DNA of 5,300 nucleotides, taken from the NCBI GenBank assembly GCA_015486095.1, contig WFSK01000268.1:1-5300 (forward strand), given 5' to 3'. The notes under the pieces are model-generated. The model saw only the letters and a program-made list of their open reading frames with translations. It did no database searches and was not told the origin of the DNA. The stretch comes from Thermotogae bacterium (GTDB lineage: Bacteria; Thermotogota; Thermotogae; B3-G13). The position numbers were made by a program, and so were the translations under genes. Positions 1-5,300 of this stretch are shown in pieces. Each line of letters starts with the position of its first letter. Position 1 is the first letter of the stretch.

Positions 1-2286
1 GCAGAGGTTGAGGATACGTGCTTAGAACCTCGTGGTTACGTTCGTGTTAACGGTAAACCTTCTATTGCATTGCTCATTCAAAAACAAGGAGGAGCCAACG
101 ATATTAAGGTAGCAAGGGCAATTAGAAAAGAATTGGATAGATTGGAAAAGAAAGTTTTGCCTCCAACTGTTCATCTCGAGACCATCTCAGATCAATCTCA
201 GTTCACGGTAAGCTCTATAAATGGGTTACTTAAAAATCTCATAATAGGTGCCATCGTTGCGACGATAATCATATTCATATTCTTGAGGAGCATAAGTGCT
301 ACAATAGTGATCGGCTTCGCCATACCTCTATCGGTGGCAACCGCATTTGTGCTGATGTATTTCAGTAATATGAGCTTGGATTTGATGACGCTTGGAGGGC
401 TCACCCTCGCCGTTGGGATGTTAGTAGATAACAGTATCGTGGTCCTGGAGAACATATACAGATATCTGGAAGCGAAAAGTAACCCTATAACGGCTTCTGA
501 GGTGGGAGGAGCCGAGGTTGGAGGAGCCATAGTTGCTTCTACTTTGACCACCATTGCAGTCTTTCTTCCTATAGCGTTTACTTCCGGCTTTATCGCCCAG
601 ATGTTCAAATACTTTGCACTTGCGGTTACCTATTCTCTTTTAGGTTCTCTCTTCGTGGCGCTTCTCATAGTTCCTGCATCTACAGCTACTTTCCTGAGGC
701 CAAAGGTTAGTGCAGAGAATATCCTTAAGAAAAAATATAGAAAATTGCTCGGTAAGGCATTCAAAAGAAAAGGGTTAGTTCTCACGGTAGCTTTTGCCAT
801 CTTTGCCGTGAGCTTAGCGGTAGTATTGACCAGTGGTATGGAACTACTGCCGAGCGTAGATTCTGGCCAGTTCACTGTAACCATAACTTTACCTCCTGGA
901 ACCCCTGCGAAGGAAACGAGTGTGGTGATGTCGAAGGTAGAAAGATTTGTTGAAAAGGAGCGTGGAAAATATGGCGTTGAGACTTTTTATGCCAACATTG
1001 GTCAGGCTGGGGGTATTTCTCAATTCATAAGCCAACAGGGTGAAAATACAGGGGTTTTAACTGTCACTCTAAAGCCAAAGAGTCAGCGAAACGTATCTAC
1101 GAAATATGTTGCTGCAGTTCTCAGGAAGCGTCTGAAGGCAATTCTGCCACCAGATTCAGAATTCGAGGTGTCTATTGGGGGACTCGAAACGGGCACGTTA
1201 TTCGGTGCACCTGTTCAGATAGATATCACAGGAAAAGATCTGAATACCTTGAAAAGGATAAGCCAAGGAGTGAAAGATAAGATCGCTTCTGTAAAGGGTG
1301 TGATAAATCCTACGAGTTCACTCTCAGAAAATAAAAAGGTAATCGTCGTTAAGGTAAACAACAATGCAGCCCTTTTCAACGGTGTGTTGCCATTTCAAGT
1401 TGCGAGTCAATTAAATCTTCTATTACAAGGGCAAGATAAGACCCGCGTGTATTCAGGTGGTGAATCTGTGGATGTCTACGTCCAGATGAAAGATGGTTCA
1501 AGACTCACTGTTGAGGATCTGAAAAGACACACTGTTAATTCCATGTTTGGCAAGAATGTGTACATAGGAAGTATTGCTAATTTCAACTTGACACGCTCTC
1601 CTGTAGAGATAACCCATGTGGATGGGAAGAGGATAGCAAGGGTAACTGCGAAGACCTCGGGAAGGAGTTTGAGCAAGATAGGTGAAGATATCAAACGCAT
1701 ATTGGATAAGATGAAATTCCCTGTAGGATATACCTATGAGATCACAGGACAACAATATATGATGTACAACACCATTAAAAAATTCATATTTTCACTGTTA
1801 GTAGGGATCGTATTGATGTACATGATAATGGCTGCCCAGTTCGAATCCTTCGTGCAACCGCTTGTGATCTTCTTCACACTGCCTTTGGCAATAATCGGAG
1901 TTAGTTTAGTCCTGTTGATAGGGAGAATGCATGTGAATGCCGTTATACTCATTGGTATAATTACACTCGCGGGGATAGTAGTGAATAACGGGATAGTTAT
2001 GGTAACGTATATAAATCAACTCAGAGAGAGGGGCAAAGAGAAGATGGAAGCCATACTCGATGGTGCTGCTACACGTTTACGCCCGATACTCATGACATCG
2101 CTGACAACGATGATCGCATTGGTCCCCGTAGCCTTTTCCACGGAATCTGGTTCAGAACTCGAAAATCCTATGGCATTATCGATACTGTTTGGTTTGGCAT
2201 TTACTACACTCTCCATGCTATTTGTGGTCCCGATTATCTACGATATCTTCGATAGGATCAGTAGAAAATTTGTGAAGAAGCCGTGA
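1..2286 (+). CDS. RND efflux transporter, HAE1 (AcrB/SwrC-like) family, 5' end missing
   Basis: The frame is open from base 1, so the gene starts upstream. The window holds 761 codons of a family usually near 1,000-1,050 residues; the TTG at base 70 is internal. By analogy with AcrB, transmembrane segment 1 and most of the first periplasmic loop are missing. Visible in partial numbering are the end of loop 1 with its GKP motif (19-21), hydrophobic segments 2-7 (about 76-277), the second periplasmic loop with porter and docking domains (about 280-590), and segments 8-12 (about 591-750). Segment 4 carries VDNSIVVLEN with D143 at the AcrB Asp407 position and N144 at Asp408. Segment 10 carries VVNNGIV with N662 at Lys940. 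The TRLRPILMTSL motif before segment 11 keeps the conserved arginine. Known family role: inner-membrane, proton-driven export of drugs, lipids or other amphiphiles, usually with a periplasmic adaptor. The substrate cannot be told. The adaptor gene would be expected upstream, outside the window. Confidence 0.95.
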   Translation, partial: AEVEDTCLEPRGYVRVNGKPSIALLIQKQGGANDIKVARAIRKELDRLEKKVLPPTVHLETISDQSQFTVSSINGLLKNLIIGAIVATIIIFIFLRSISATIVIGFAIPLSVATAFVLMYFSNMSLDLMTLGGLTLAVGMLVDNSIVVLENIYRYLEAKSNPITASEVGGAEVGGAIVASTLTTIAVFLPIAFTSGFIAQMFKYFALAVTYSLLGSLFVALLIVPASTATFLRPKVSAENILKKKYRKLLGKAFKRKGLVLTVAFAIFAVSLAVVLTSGMELLPSVDSGQFTVTITLPPGTPAKETSVVMSKVERFVEKERGKYGVETFYANIGQAGGISQFISQQGENTGVLTVTLKPKSQRNVSTKYVAAVLRKRLKAILPPDSEFEVSIGGLETGTLFGAPVQIDITGKDLNTLKRISQGVKDKIASVKGVINPTSSLSENKKVIVVKVNNNAALFNGVLPFQVASQLNLLLQGQDKTRVYSGGESVDVYVQMKDGSRLTVEDLKRHTVNSMFGKNVYIGSIANFNLTRSPVEITHVDGKRIARVTAKTSGRSLSKIGEDIKRILDKMKFPVGYTYEITGQQYMMYNTIKKFIFSLLVGIVLMYMIMAAQFESFVQPLVIFFTLPLAIIGVSLVLLIGRMHVNAVILIGIITLAGIVVNNGIVMVTYINQLRERGKEKMEAILDGAATRLRPILMTSLTTMIALVPVAFSTESGSELENPMALSILFGLAFTTLSMLFVVPIIYDIFDRISRKFVKKP
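499..528 (+). repeat. 15-bp near-perfect tandem repeat inside the RND gene
   Basis: Two adjacent 15-base units (499-513 and 514-528) differ at one base and encode EVGGA twice, just before transmembrane segment 5. Compared from memory with the usual family sequence in this loop (roughly A-x-x-E-G-A-x-E-V-G-x-A-I), the length is unchanged. The repeat is therefore probably a chance consequence of glycine-rich coding rather than a recent duplication. Confidence 0.6.
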
Positions 2287-2322
2287 GGTAAAGGATACCG
2301 GATAGTAGATGGAGAGGGATAT

Positions 2323-2341
2323 ACGTTTACGATCAAAACGT
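2323..2341. repeat. Small inverted repeat in the RND-glycosylase gap
   Basis: ACGTTT (2323-2328) and AAACGT (2336-2341) are perfect inverted copies separated by 7 bases, in the 81-base gap between the exporter and the glycosylase. No T-run follows, so it does not look like an intrinsic terminator. It could be an operator half-site pair or a weak mRNA hairpin, or chance. A second, shorter pair, GGTA/TACC (2287-2290 and 2296-2299), lies directly after the exporter stop codon and also lacks a T-run. Confidence 0.3.
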
Positions 2342-2367
2342 TCGTAGCTGACATAATTTAACATTAT

Positions 2368-3000
2368 ATGCTGTGGAATATATACGAAATGCTTTATAAA
2401 GAATATGGTCCTCAACATTGGTGGCCTGGGGAAACGCAGGATGAGATAGTAATAGGAGCAGTCCTCACTCAAAATACTGCTTGGAAGAATGTAGAGAGGG
2501 CCATAGCAAACCTGAGTAAAAATGGATTGTTATCCTTAGATGCGATAGCAAGAGAGGATGTTGAAAGGATAGCACGGTTGATCCAATCTTGTGGTTACTA
2601 CAATATAAAGGCGAAGAGATTGAAAAATGTGGCTGAATTTCTTACCTCATATAAGGATAAAAGGAACTGTGAGCAGTTTAGAAATGCCCTTCTAAAAGTT
2701 AACGGTGTGGGAAAAGAGACAGCGGATTCTATATTACTCTATGCCTTCGATTTACCAGTATTCGTTGTGGATGCATATACGAGGCGGATCTTTTCAAGAT
2801 TGGGAATCATAAAAGGGACTGAACCCTACGATGAGATATCGAAGATGTTCATCTCCTCCTTACCGAAATCCGTTCGAGTTTACAACGAATACCATGCCCT
2901 TATCGTAAGGCACGGCAAAGAAAGATGTAGGAAACGACCTCTATGTTCTGAGTGTGTACTGAGAGACAAATGTCAGAATGCCTTACAACATCAACGTTGA
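2368..3000 (+). CDS. HhH-GPD DNA glycosylase, COG2231 / MagIII-like (endonuclease III-related)
   Basis: Predicted base-excision-repair glycosylase of 210 residues, within the 200-240 typical of this group. The N-terminal signature (Y13-G14-P15-Q16-H17-W18-W19-P20, then AVLTQNTAWKNVE at 31-43) is characteristic of COG2231, the family of Helicobacter pylori 3-methyladenine glycosylase MagIII. The helix-hairpin-helix lies at about 108-124 (VNGVGKETAD). The catalytic aspartate is D135 in VFVVDAYTRR. At the position of the E. coli Nth catalytic lysine there is E117, so a monofunctional glycosylase without lyase activity is expected. Cysteines C187, C193, C196 and C202 form a C-x5-C-x2-C-x5-C motif, a probable [4Fe-4S] site one residue tighter than in Nth. 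The in-frame TAA at 2359-2361 limits the start to ATG 2368 (chosen, fits family N-termini) or ATG 2389. Neither has a clear Shine-Dalgarno sequence. Expression may come from exporter read-through or a weak CATAAT at 2352-2357 giving a nearly leaderless mRNA. The substrate (alkylated purine or other base) is inferred from the family only. Confidence 0.9.
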   Translation: MLWNIYEMLYKEYGPQHWWPGETQDEIVIGAVLTQNTAWKNVERAIANLSKNGLLSLDAIAREDVERIARLIQSCGYYNIKAKRLKNVAEFLTSYKDKRNCEQFRNALLKVNGVGKETADSILLYAFDLPVFVVDAYTRRIFSRLGIIKGTEPYDEISKMFISSLPKSVRVYNEYHALIVRHGKERCRKRPLCSECVLRDKCQNALQHQR

Positions 3001-3002
3001 TG
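2989..3002. repeat. 14-bp perfect palindrome at the convergent gene ends
   Basis: CATCAACGTTGATG is a perfect palindrome covering the last codons and the stop codon (2998-3000) of the glycosylase gene and reaching into the 15-base gap before the stop codon of the opposing gene. As RNA it would fold as a 5-bp stem with a 4-base loop on either strand. It sits where a bidirectional terminator would be expected, but no U-tract follows on either strand, so termination is only a possibility. Confidence 0.35.
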
Positions 3003-3015
3003 AGGATCTTTATCG

Positions 3016-4998
3016 TTATACCTTTTGTTCCTCCATTTGGGATTTTTTGAAAACCGGTTCCTCCGAAAGCTTTAATCTTCTTTCAGCAACCTTCAAGATC
3101 GTTTTCAACATTTCGGTATATGATATCCCTTCGATCTCTGCCATCTTCGCAAGATGGCCATCCCAACACCACCCCGGGTTTGGATTAACTTCAAGCAACT
3201 TAGGATTACCCTCCGAATCGAGTCTCCAATCAAATCGGCAATAATCTCTGCACTCCAACCTTTCAGATAGCTCTAAACAAGATCCTATTATGAATTTTTT
3301 CTTTTCCTCGGGAAGTTGGGCGGGAACGGATTTGATATTCCAATAGGGAGATTCTGGAAGCCATTTGCTTTCATAACCACAGATCTCAGGAAAACCCTCT
3401 GGAAGACAAGAATAGTCCTGTTCGATGATGGATAAAACGATGTAATCCTCTGGGGGATTTCCTATAATTCCCACGCTTAGATCCTTTCCCGTTAGGAATT
3501 CTTCAACCAGAATGGGCTTATCATAACCGAACTTCCCTCGTATTTCGGATATCGCATTCATGAGTTCCTCAATGTTGTAAGCCACACTCTTTTGAGTAAT
3601 TCCAAAACTGGAATCTCCGAAGTTTGGTTTTACGATGACGGGAAATCCAAAAGGAAGTTGAAATGTTGTATCTTCTGGTTTGATGAAAAAAGCTTCGGGC
3701 ACAGGAATTCCCATTTCTTTGGCGACTCCTCGTACCAACGATTTATCGTAACAATAGGCGAGACTTTGCGGCCCAGAGCCTGTGTATGGAATCCCCAAAA
3801 TATCTAACAGGGCTGGAACGTGTAATTCCTTCCTTGCGTCGTTGAAGTACCCTTCATCACACAAGTTGAAGACAAGTTCTACATCTCCCTTTTCTCTGAT
3901 CTTAATGAGGTCTTGAATTAAACTGTCATGATTGGTCAGGTATGTGAACCGATAATCCTCACCTTTTTCTAGCTCCCTTAACGCACTTTTTAACTGATCG
4001 ATCGTGTAGAAGTCATCATTATCGAATTTGCCAGAGGGTTTCAGGGGATCGGGCTTCATAGGATCACCAAGTGTTACTACAACTTTTTTTAGGGTCTTCT
4101 TTCTTTTGATCTTCACCGGAGTCCATTCCTTATGAACCGTGGCTGTACCAATGATCCGTTTCTCCATCATTCCTAGATCCTGCTTTCGCTGGGAGTTTGG
4201 AGTTATTACTCCATGAAAGTTAACGTTATCGAAACCCGCCATTTTCAAAACTTCACTTAGGCTTTCTTCAGTGTAAATTCTTTCTGCATAGAACTGGTCT
4301 ACAACAACACCTTTTTCAACATGCGTAACCACTTCTCGTGAGATCAGACGTTGTTTATCCAACGAAAGGGAACGCTCTCGACAAACAAAATGTTTTTTAT
4401 CTATCCATTCCCAGGATCTGGGTTGGAAATATTCTCGCAGATATTTTCCATTCATAACATCGATGAGAAGTTGACCTCGAGGTTTAAGAACCCTAAAGAT
4501 TTCCTTTAGAACCTTTAAATCATCTTGAATAGTTTCGAAGTAACCGAAACTATTTCCTACCAGTAATACTACATCGAATGTATCGGGTGGATATGGAAGC
4601 TTTCTCGCATCTCCCTCTCTAAATCTAATATTCAAGCCTTCAATTCTTGCCTGTGCTTTCGCCTTTTGAATCAAGTAATGTGACCTATCTAAGCCCTCGA
4701 TGTTCTGAAATCCCCTCCTCGCTAACTCAAGAGAATGACGTCCTTGGCCACAGCATAGATCCAAAATTTTACCTTCCGGTGTTAACTTGAGGATCTTTAA
4801 AAACAGATCTACTTCATTTTTGGTAATGTTTGGATCCTCTACAACATCTGCATCTGTCTTTAAGTAAGTTGAATTGAAGATATACCGCCACCAATCCGAT
4901 GGTACATGTTCTTCCAGATTGAGAACCGGTCCAAGGGACCTAAACCTGTTCTTATGTCCTACTTCCTTCACAGAAGACTTTGACGTCCTTCTTATCAT
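3016..4998 (-). CDS. Bifunctional SAM-dependent methyltransferase / D-Ala-D-Ala ligase-like ATP-grasp protein
   Basis: A 660-residue fusion with no signal peptide or membrane segment, so cytoplasmic. Residues about 35-290 form a class I methyltransferase: motif I is D80-L-C-C-G-Q-G-R-H88, the SAM-ribose acidic residue is D104 (GLDRS), then G129-D130 (GDARKLPY) and FDVVLLVGNSFGYFE from 141. A basic linker (about 291-303) leads to a Ddl-type ATP-grasp domain (about 304-640): VFNLCDEGY (376-384), YDKSLVRG with K419, VKPNFGDSSFG with K457 (glycine-rich ATP loop 461-466), VEEF (498-501), and the metal/phosphate set R588, D590, E603, N605 in RFDWRLD and LEVNPNPGW. All usual catalytic ATP-grasp positions are present. 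The Ddl serine that holds the acceptor carboxylate (Ser281 in E. coli DdlB) aligns with G614, and the Ddl N-terminal substrate motif is absent, so the substrate is probably not D-alanine. Expected reactions: methylation of a small molecule and ATP-dependent formation of an amide or dipeptide-like bond. ATG 4998 is set by an AGGAGG at 10 bases; an upstream GTG (5002-5004) is out of frame. The gene converges on the glycosylase gene and looks monocistronic within the window. Confidence 0.92.
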   Translation of the reverse strand: MIRRTSKSSVKEVGHKNRFRSLGPVLNLEEHVPSDWWRYIFNSTYLKTDADVVEDPNITKNEVDLFLKILKLTPEGKILDLCCGQGRHSLELARRGFQNIEGLDRSHYLIQKAKAQARIEGLNIRFREGDARKLPYPPDTFDVVLLVGNSFGYFETIQDDLKVLKEIFRVLKPRGQLLIDVMNGKYLREYFQPRSWEWIDKKHFVCRERSLSLDKQRLISREVVTHVEKGVVVDQFYAERIYTEESLSEVLKMAGFDNVNFHGVITPNSQRKQDLGMMEKRIIGTATVHKEWTPVKIKRKKTLKKVVVTLGDPMKPDPLKPSGKFDNDDFYTIDQLKSALRELEKGEDYRFTYLTNHDSLIQDLIKIREKGDVELVFNLCDEGYFNDARKELHVPALLDILGIPYTGSGPQSLAYCYDKSLVRGVAKEMGIPVPEAFFIKPEDTTFQLPFGFPVIVKPNFGDSSFGITQKSVAYNIEELMNAISEIRGKFGYDKPILVEEFLTGKDLSVGIIGNPPEDYIVLSIIEQDYSCLPEGFPEICGYESKWLPESPYWNIKSVPAQLPEEKKKFIIGSCLELSERLECRDYCRFDWRLDSEGNPKLLEVNPNPGWCWDGHLAKMAEIEGISYTEMLKTILKVAERRLKLSEEPVFKKSQMEEQKV

Positions 4999-5008
4999 AA
5001 CACTCGAT

Positions 5009-5014
5009 CCTCCT
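5009..5014 (-). promoter_or_regulatory. Ribosome binding site of the methyltransferase/ATP-grasp gene
   Basis: On the - strand this reads AGGAGG, a full Shine-Dalgarno match, 10 bases before ATG 4998. The only nearer alternative start, a GTG, opens a frame that stops after two codons, so this site fixes the start. Confidence 0.75.
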
Positions 5015-5043
5015 CGTAGATCGATATAAATTTGTGAAAGTAT

Positions 5044-5071
5044 AGTATAACAAGTTTATAAAAAAAGTCAA
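5044..5071 (-). promoter_or_regulatory. Probable housekeeping-sigma promoter for the fusion gene
   Basis: On the - strand the -35 box TTGACT (5066-5071) and the -10 box TATACT (5044-5049) are 16 bases apart, each one base from consensus, with TG one base upstream of the -10 (extended -10). The spacer is T/A-rich. A second TATACT overlaps at 5039-5044 but would give a 21-base spacer. Transcription should start near 5037, leaving a 5' leader of about 40 bases. The promoter lies between the structured element at 5201-5281 and the gene, so the gene need not depend on anything upstream. Confidence 0.7.
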
Positions 5072-5200
5072 TCAGAGGAGGCTCTATGTCAGGCTGTGTT
5101 GATGAAGATCTAAGCAAGATTTCTCTCTCCTTCAACGATTCGGTAGGAGGGATATCTCGGTGTGCATCATTGTGTAAGTGAACATGTTGCTCGACTCAGG
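5072..5200. other. Non-coding stretch with short hairpin potential
   Basis: I see no recognisable gene here. Structures visible by eye: AGAG/CTCT around a GAGG loop (5074-5085); an 8-bp stem pairing 5124-5131 with 5145-5152 (one G-U pair if read as + strand RNA) around a 13-base loop; and the palindrome AACATGTT (5181-5188). The stretch joins the fusion-gene promoter to the element at 5201-5281 and may be part of the same transcript or mobile element as the latter. Confidence 0.4.
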
Positions 5201-5281
5201 GGTATCACGTCGGACTGTGACGAGCATCCATCCTGCACGCCGTCACATTCGAAACCTCCTGTTTCTCACCAACGTGATACC
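5201..5281. repeat. 81-base nested inverted-repeat element, three-way-junction fold
   Basis: The ends GGTATCACGTCGG (5201-5213) and CCAACGTGATACC (5269-5281) are inverted copies with one mismatch, which becomes a G-U pair in - strand RNA. Inside are two perfect hairpins: a 7-bp stem, TGTGACG (5216-5222) with CGTCACA (5241-5247), and a 5-bp stem, GAAAC (5251-5255) with GTTTC (5261-5265) around a 5-base loop. Together they make a closed three-way junction with few unpaired bases at the joints. By hand count 44 of 81 bases are G or C, richer than the AT-leaning surroundings, as expected of a structured RNA. I do not recognise a known riboswitch, ribozyme or housekeeping RNA. Alternatives are a small inverted-repeat transposable remnant (no target duplication seen), the structured 3' end of a transposon gene, or a leader RNA for something outside the window. 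The repeats are certain; the function is unknown. Confidence 0.6.
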
Positions 5282-5300
5282 TTCCTTCGTCTTCACAACC
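5205..5300 (-). CDS. Possible 3' end of an unidentified gene entering from the right edge
   Basis: On the - strand a frame is open from the window edge for 31 codons to a TGA at 5205-5207. It would end in a tail containing VSNVTACRMDARHSPT. This is too short to prove coding, and no domain can be recognised. The VTAC-x-x-x-A-R part is faintly like the C-terminal tails of some IS200/IS605 TnpB proteins; that is an impression, not an alignment. The stop codon lies inside the outer stem of the inverted-repeat element. If the frame is not a gene end, the stretch is simply part of that structured element. Confidence 0.2.
   Translation of the reverse strand, partial: GCEDEGRYHVGEKQEVSNVTACRMDARHSPT

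Noticed and set aside
2287..2299. Terminator after the exporter gene (GGTA/TACC hairpin)
   Set aside because: A 4-bp stem without a following T-run is too weak to call.
198..2472. Several antisense open frames of 66-136 codons across the exporter gene
   Set aside because: They lie opposite a strongly conserved RND coding sequence, have low-complexity composition, and show no recognisable motif. They are shadows of the sense gene.
2978..3807. Forward open frames at 2978-3244 and 3592-3807
   Set aside because: They run opposite the conserved ATP-grasp domain of the - strand fusion gene, and their translations have no family features.
5060..5085. Intrinsic terminator on the - strand (AGAG/CTCT hairpin and a run of seven T)
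   Set aside because: The stem is only 4 bp and is separated from the T-run by 7 bases that form the -35 box. The T-run is better explained as the start of the promoter spacer.
5086..5181. Forward 31-codon ORF starting at ATG 5086 behind AGGAGG (5076-5081)
   Set aside because: The spacing of 4 bases is too short for a good start. The Shine-Dalgarno sits in a small inverted repeat, the product resembles nothing, and the only forward promoter candidate (TTGTGA, 19 bases, TATAAA) is poor. A real micro-ORF is not excluded.
5201..5281. Retron msr-msd or integron attC site
   Set aside because: The outer repeat resembles a retron a1/a2 pair, but 81 bases is too short and no reverse transcriptase is present. 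The attC core GTTRRRY is not matched (GTTGGTG).
5201..5281. MITE-like element with 13-bp terminal inverted repeats
   Set aside because: No direct target duplication flanks the repeats (left flank ends CTCAGG, right flank begins TTCCTT), and no second copy exists in the window. Kept only as an alternative.

Overview
The window reads as ordinary bacterial chromosome, moderately AT-rich, with frequent AGA/AGG arginine codons and ATA isoleucine codons. That codon use, together with an HhH-GPD glycosylase of the COG2231 type, fits a thermophilic or deep-branching bacterium. This is a weak inference from style; no taxonomic marker is present.

Layout. Bases 1-2286 (+) are the last three quarters of an RND multidrug/solute exporter of the HAE1 (AcrB/SwrC-like) type, cut by the left edge. 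After an 81-base gap, 2368-3000 (+) encodes a 210-residue COG2231/MagIII-like DNA glycosylase with a C-terminal four-cysteine motif. Converging on it, with only 15 bases between the stop codons, is 3016-4998 (-). This is a 660-residue fusion of a class I SAM-dependent methyltransferase (about residues 1-290) to a D-Ala-D-Ala-ligase-like ATP-grasp enzyme (about residues 303-640). It has its own good promoter (TTGACT, 16 bases, TATACT with an extended -10 TG) and an AGGAGG ribosome binding site.

Bases 5072-5300 hold no gene I can identify, but they are not featureless. An 81-base stretch (5201-5281) is bounded by a 13-bp inverted repeat enclosing two further perfect hairpins, the fold of a three-way junction, and is GC-richer than its surroundings (44 of 81 by hand count). 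It overlaps the end of a short open frame entering from the right edge on the - strand. It could be a structured RNA, the end of a mobile element, or a regulatory leader; the window does not decide which.

Functional links. The exporter and glycosylase may be cotranscribed but need not be related in function. The fusion protein is the most unusual gene: a methyl transfer and an ATP-dependent amide or peptide ligation in one chain suggest a small peptide-like metabolite made and methylated by one enzyme. It is a plausible unknown pathway, though fusions of this kind may already be catalogued in sequence databases.
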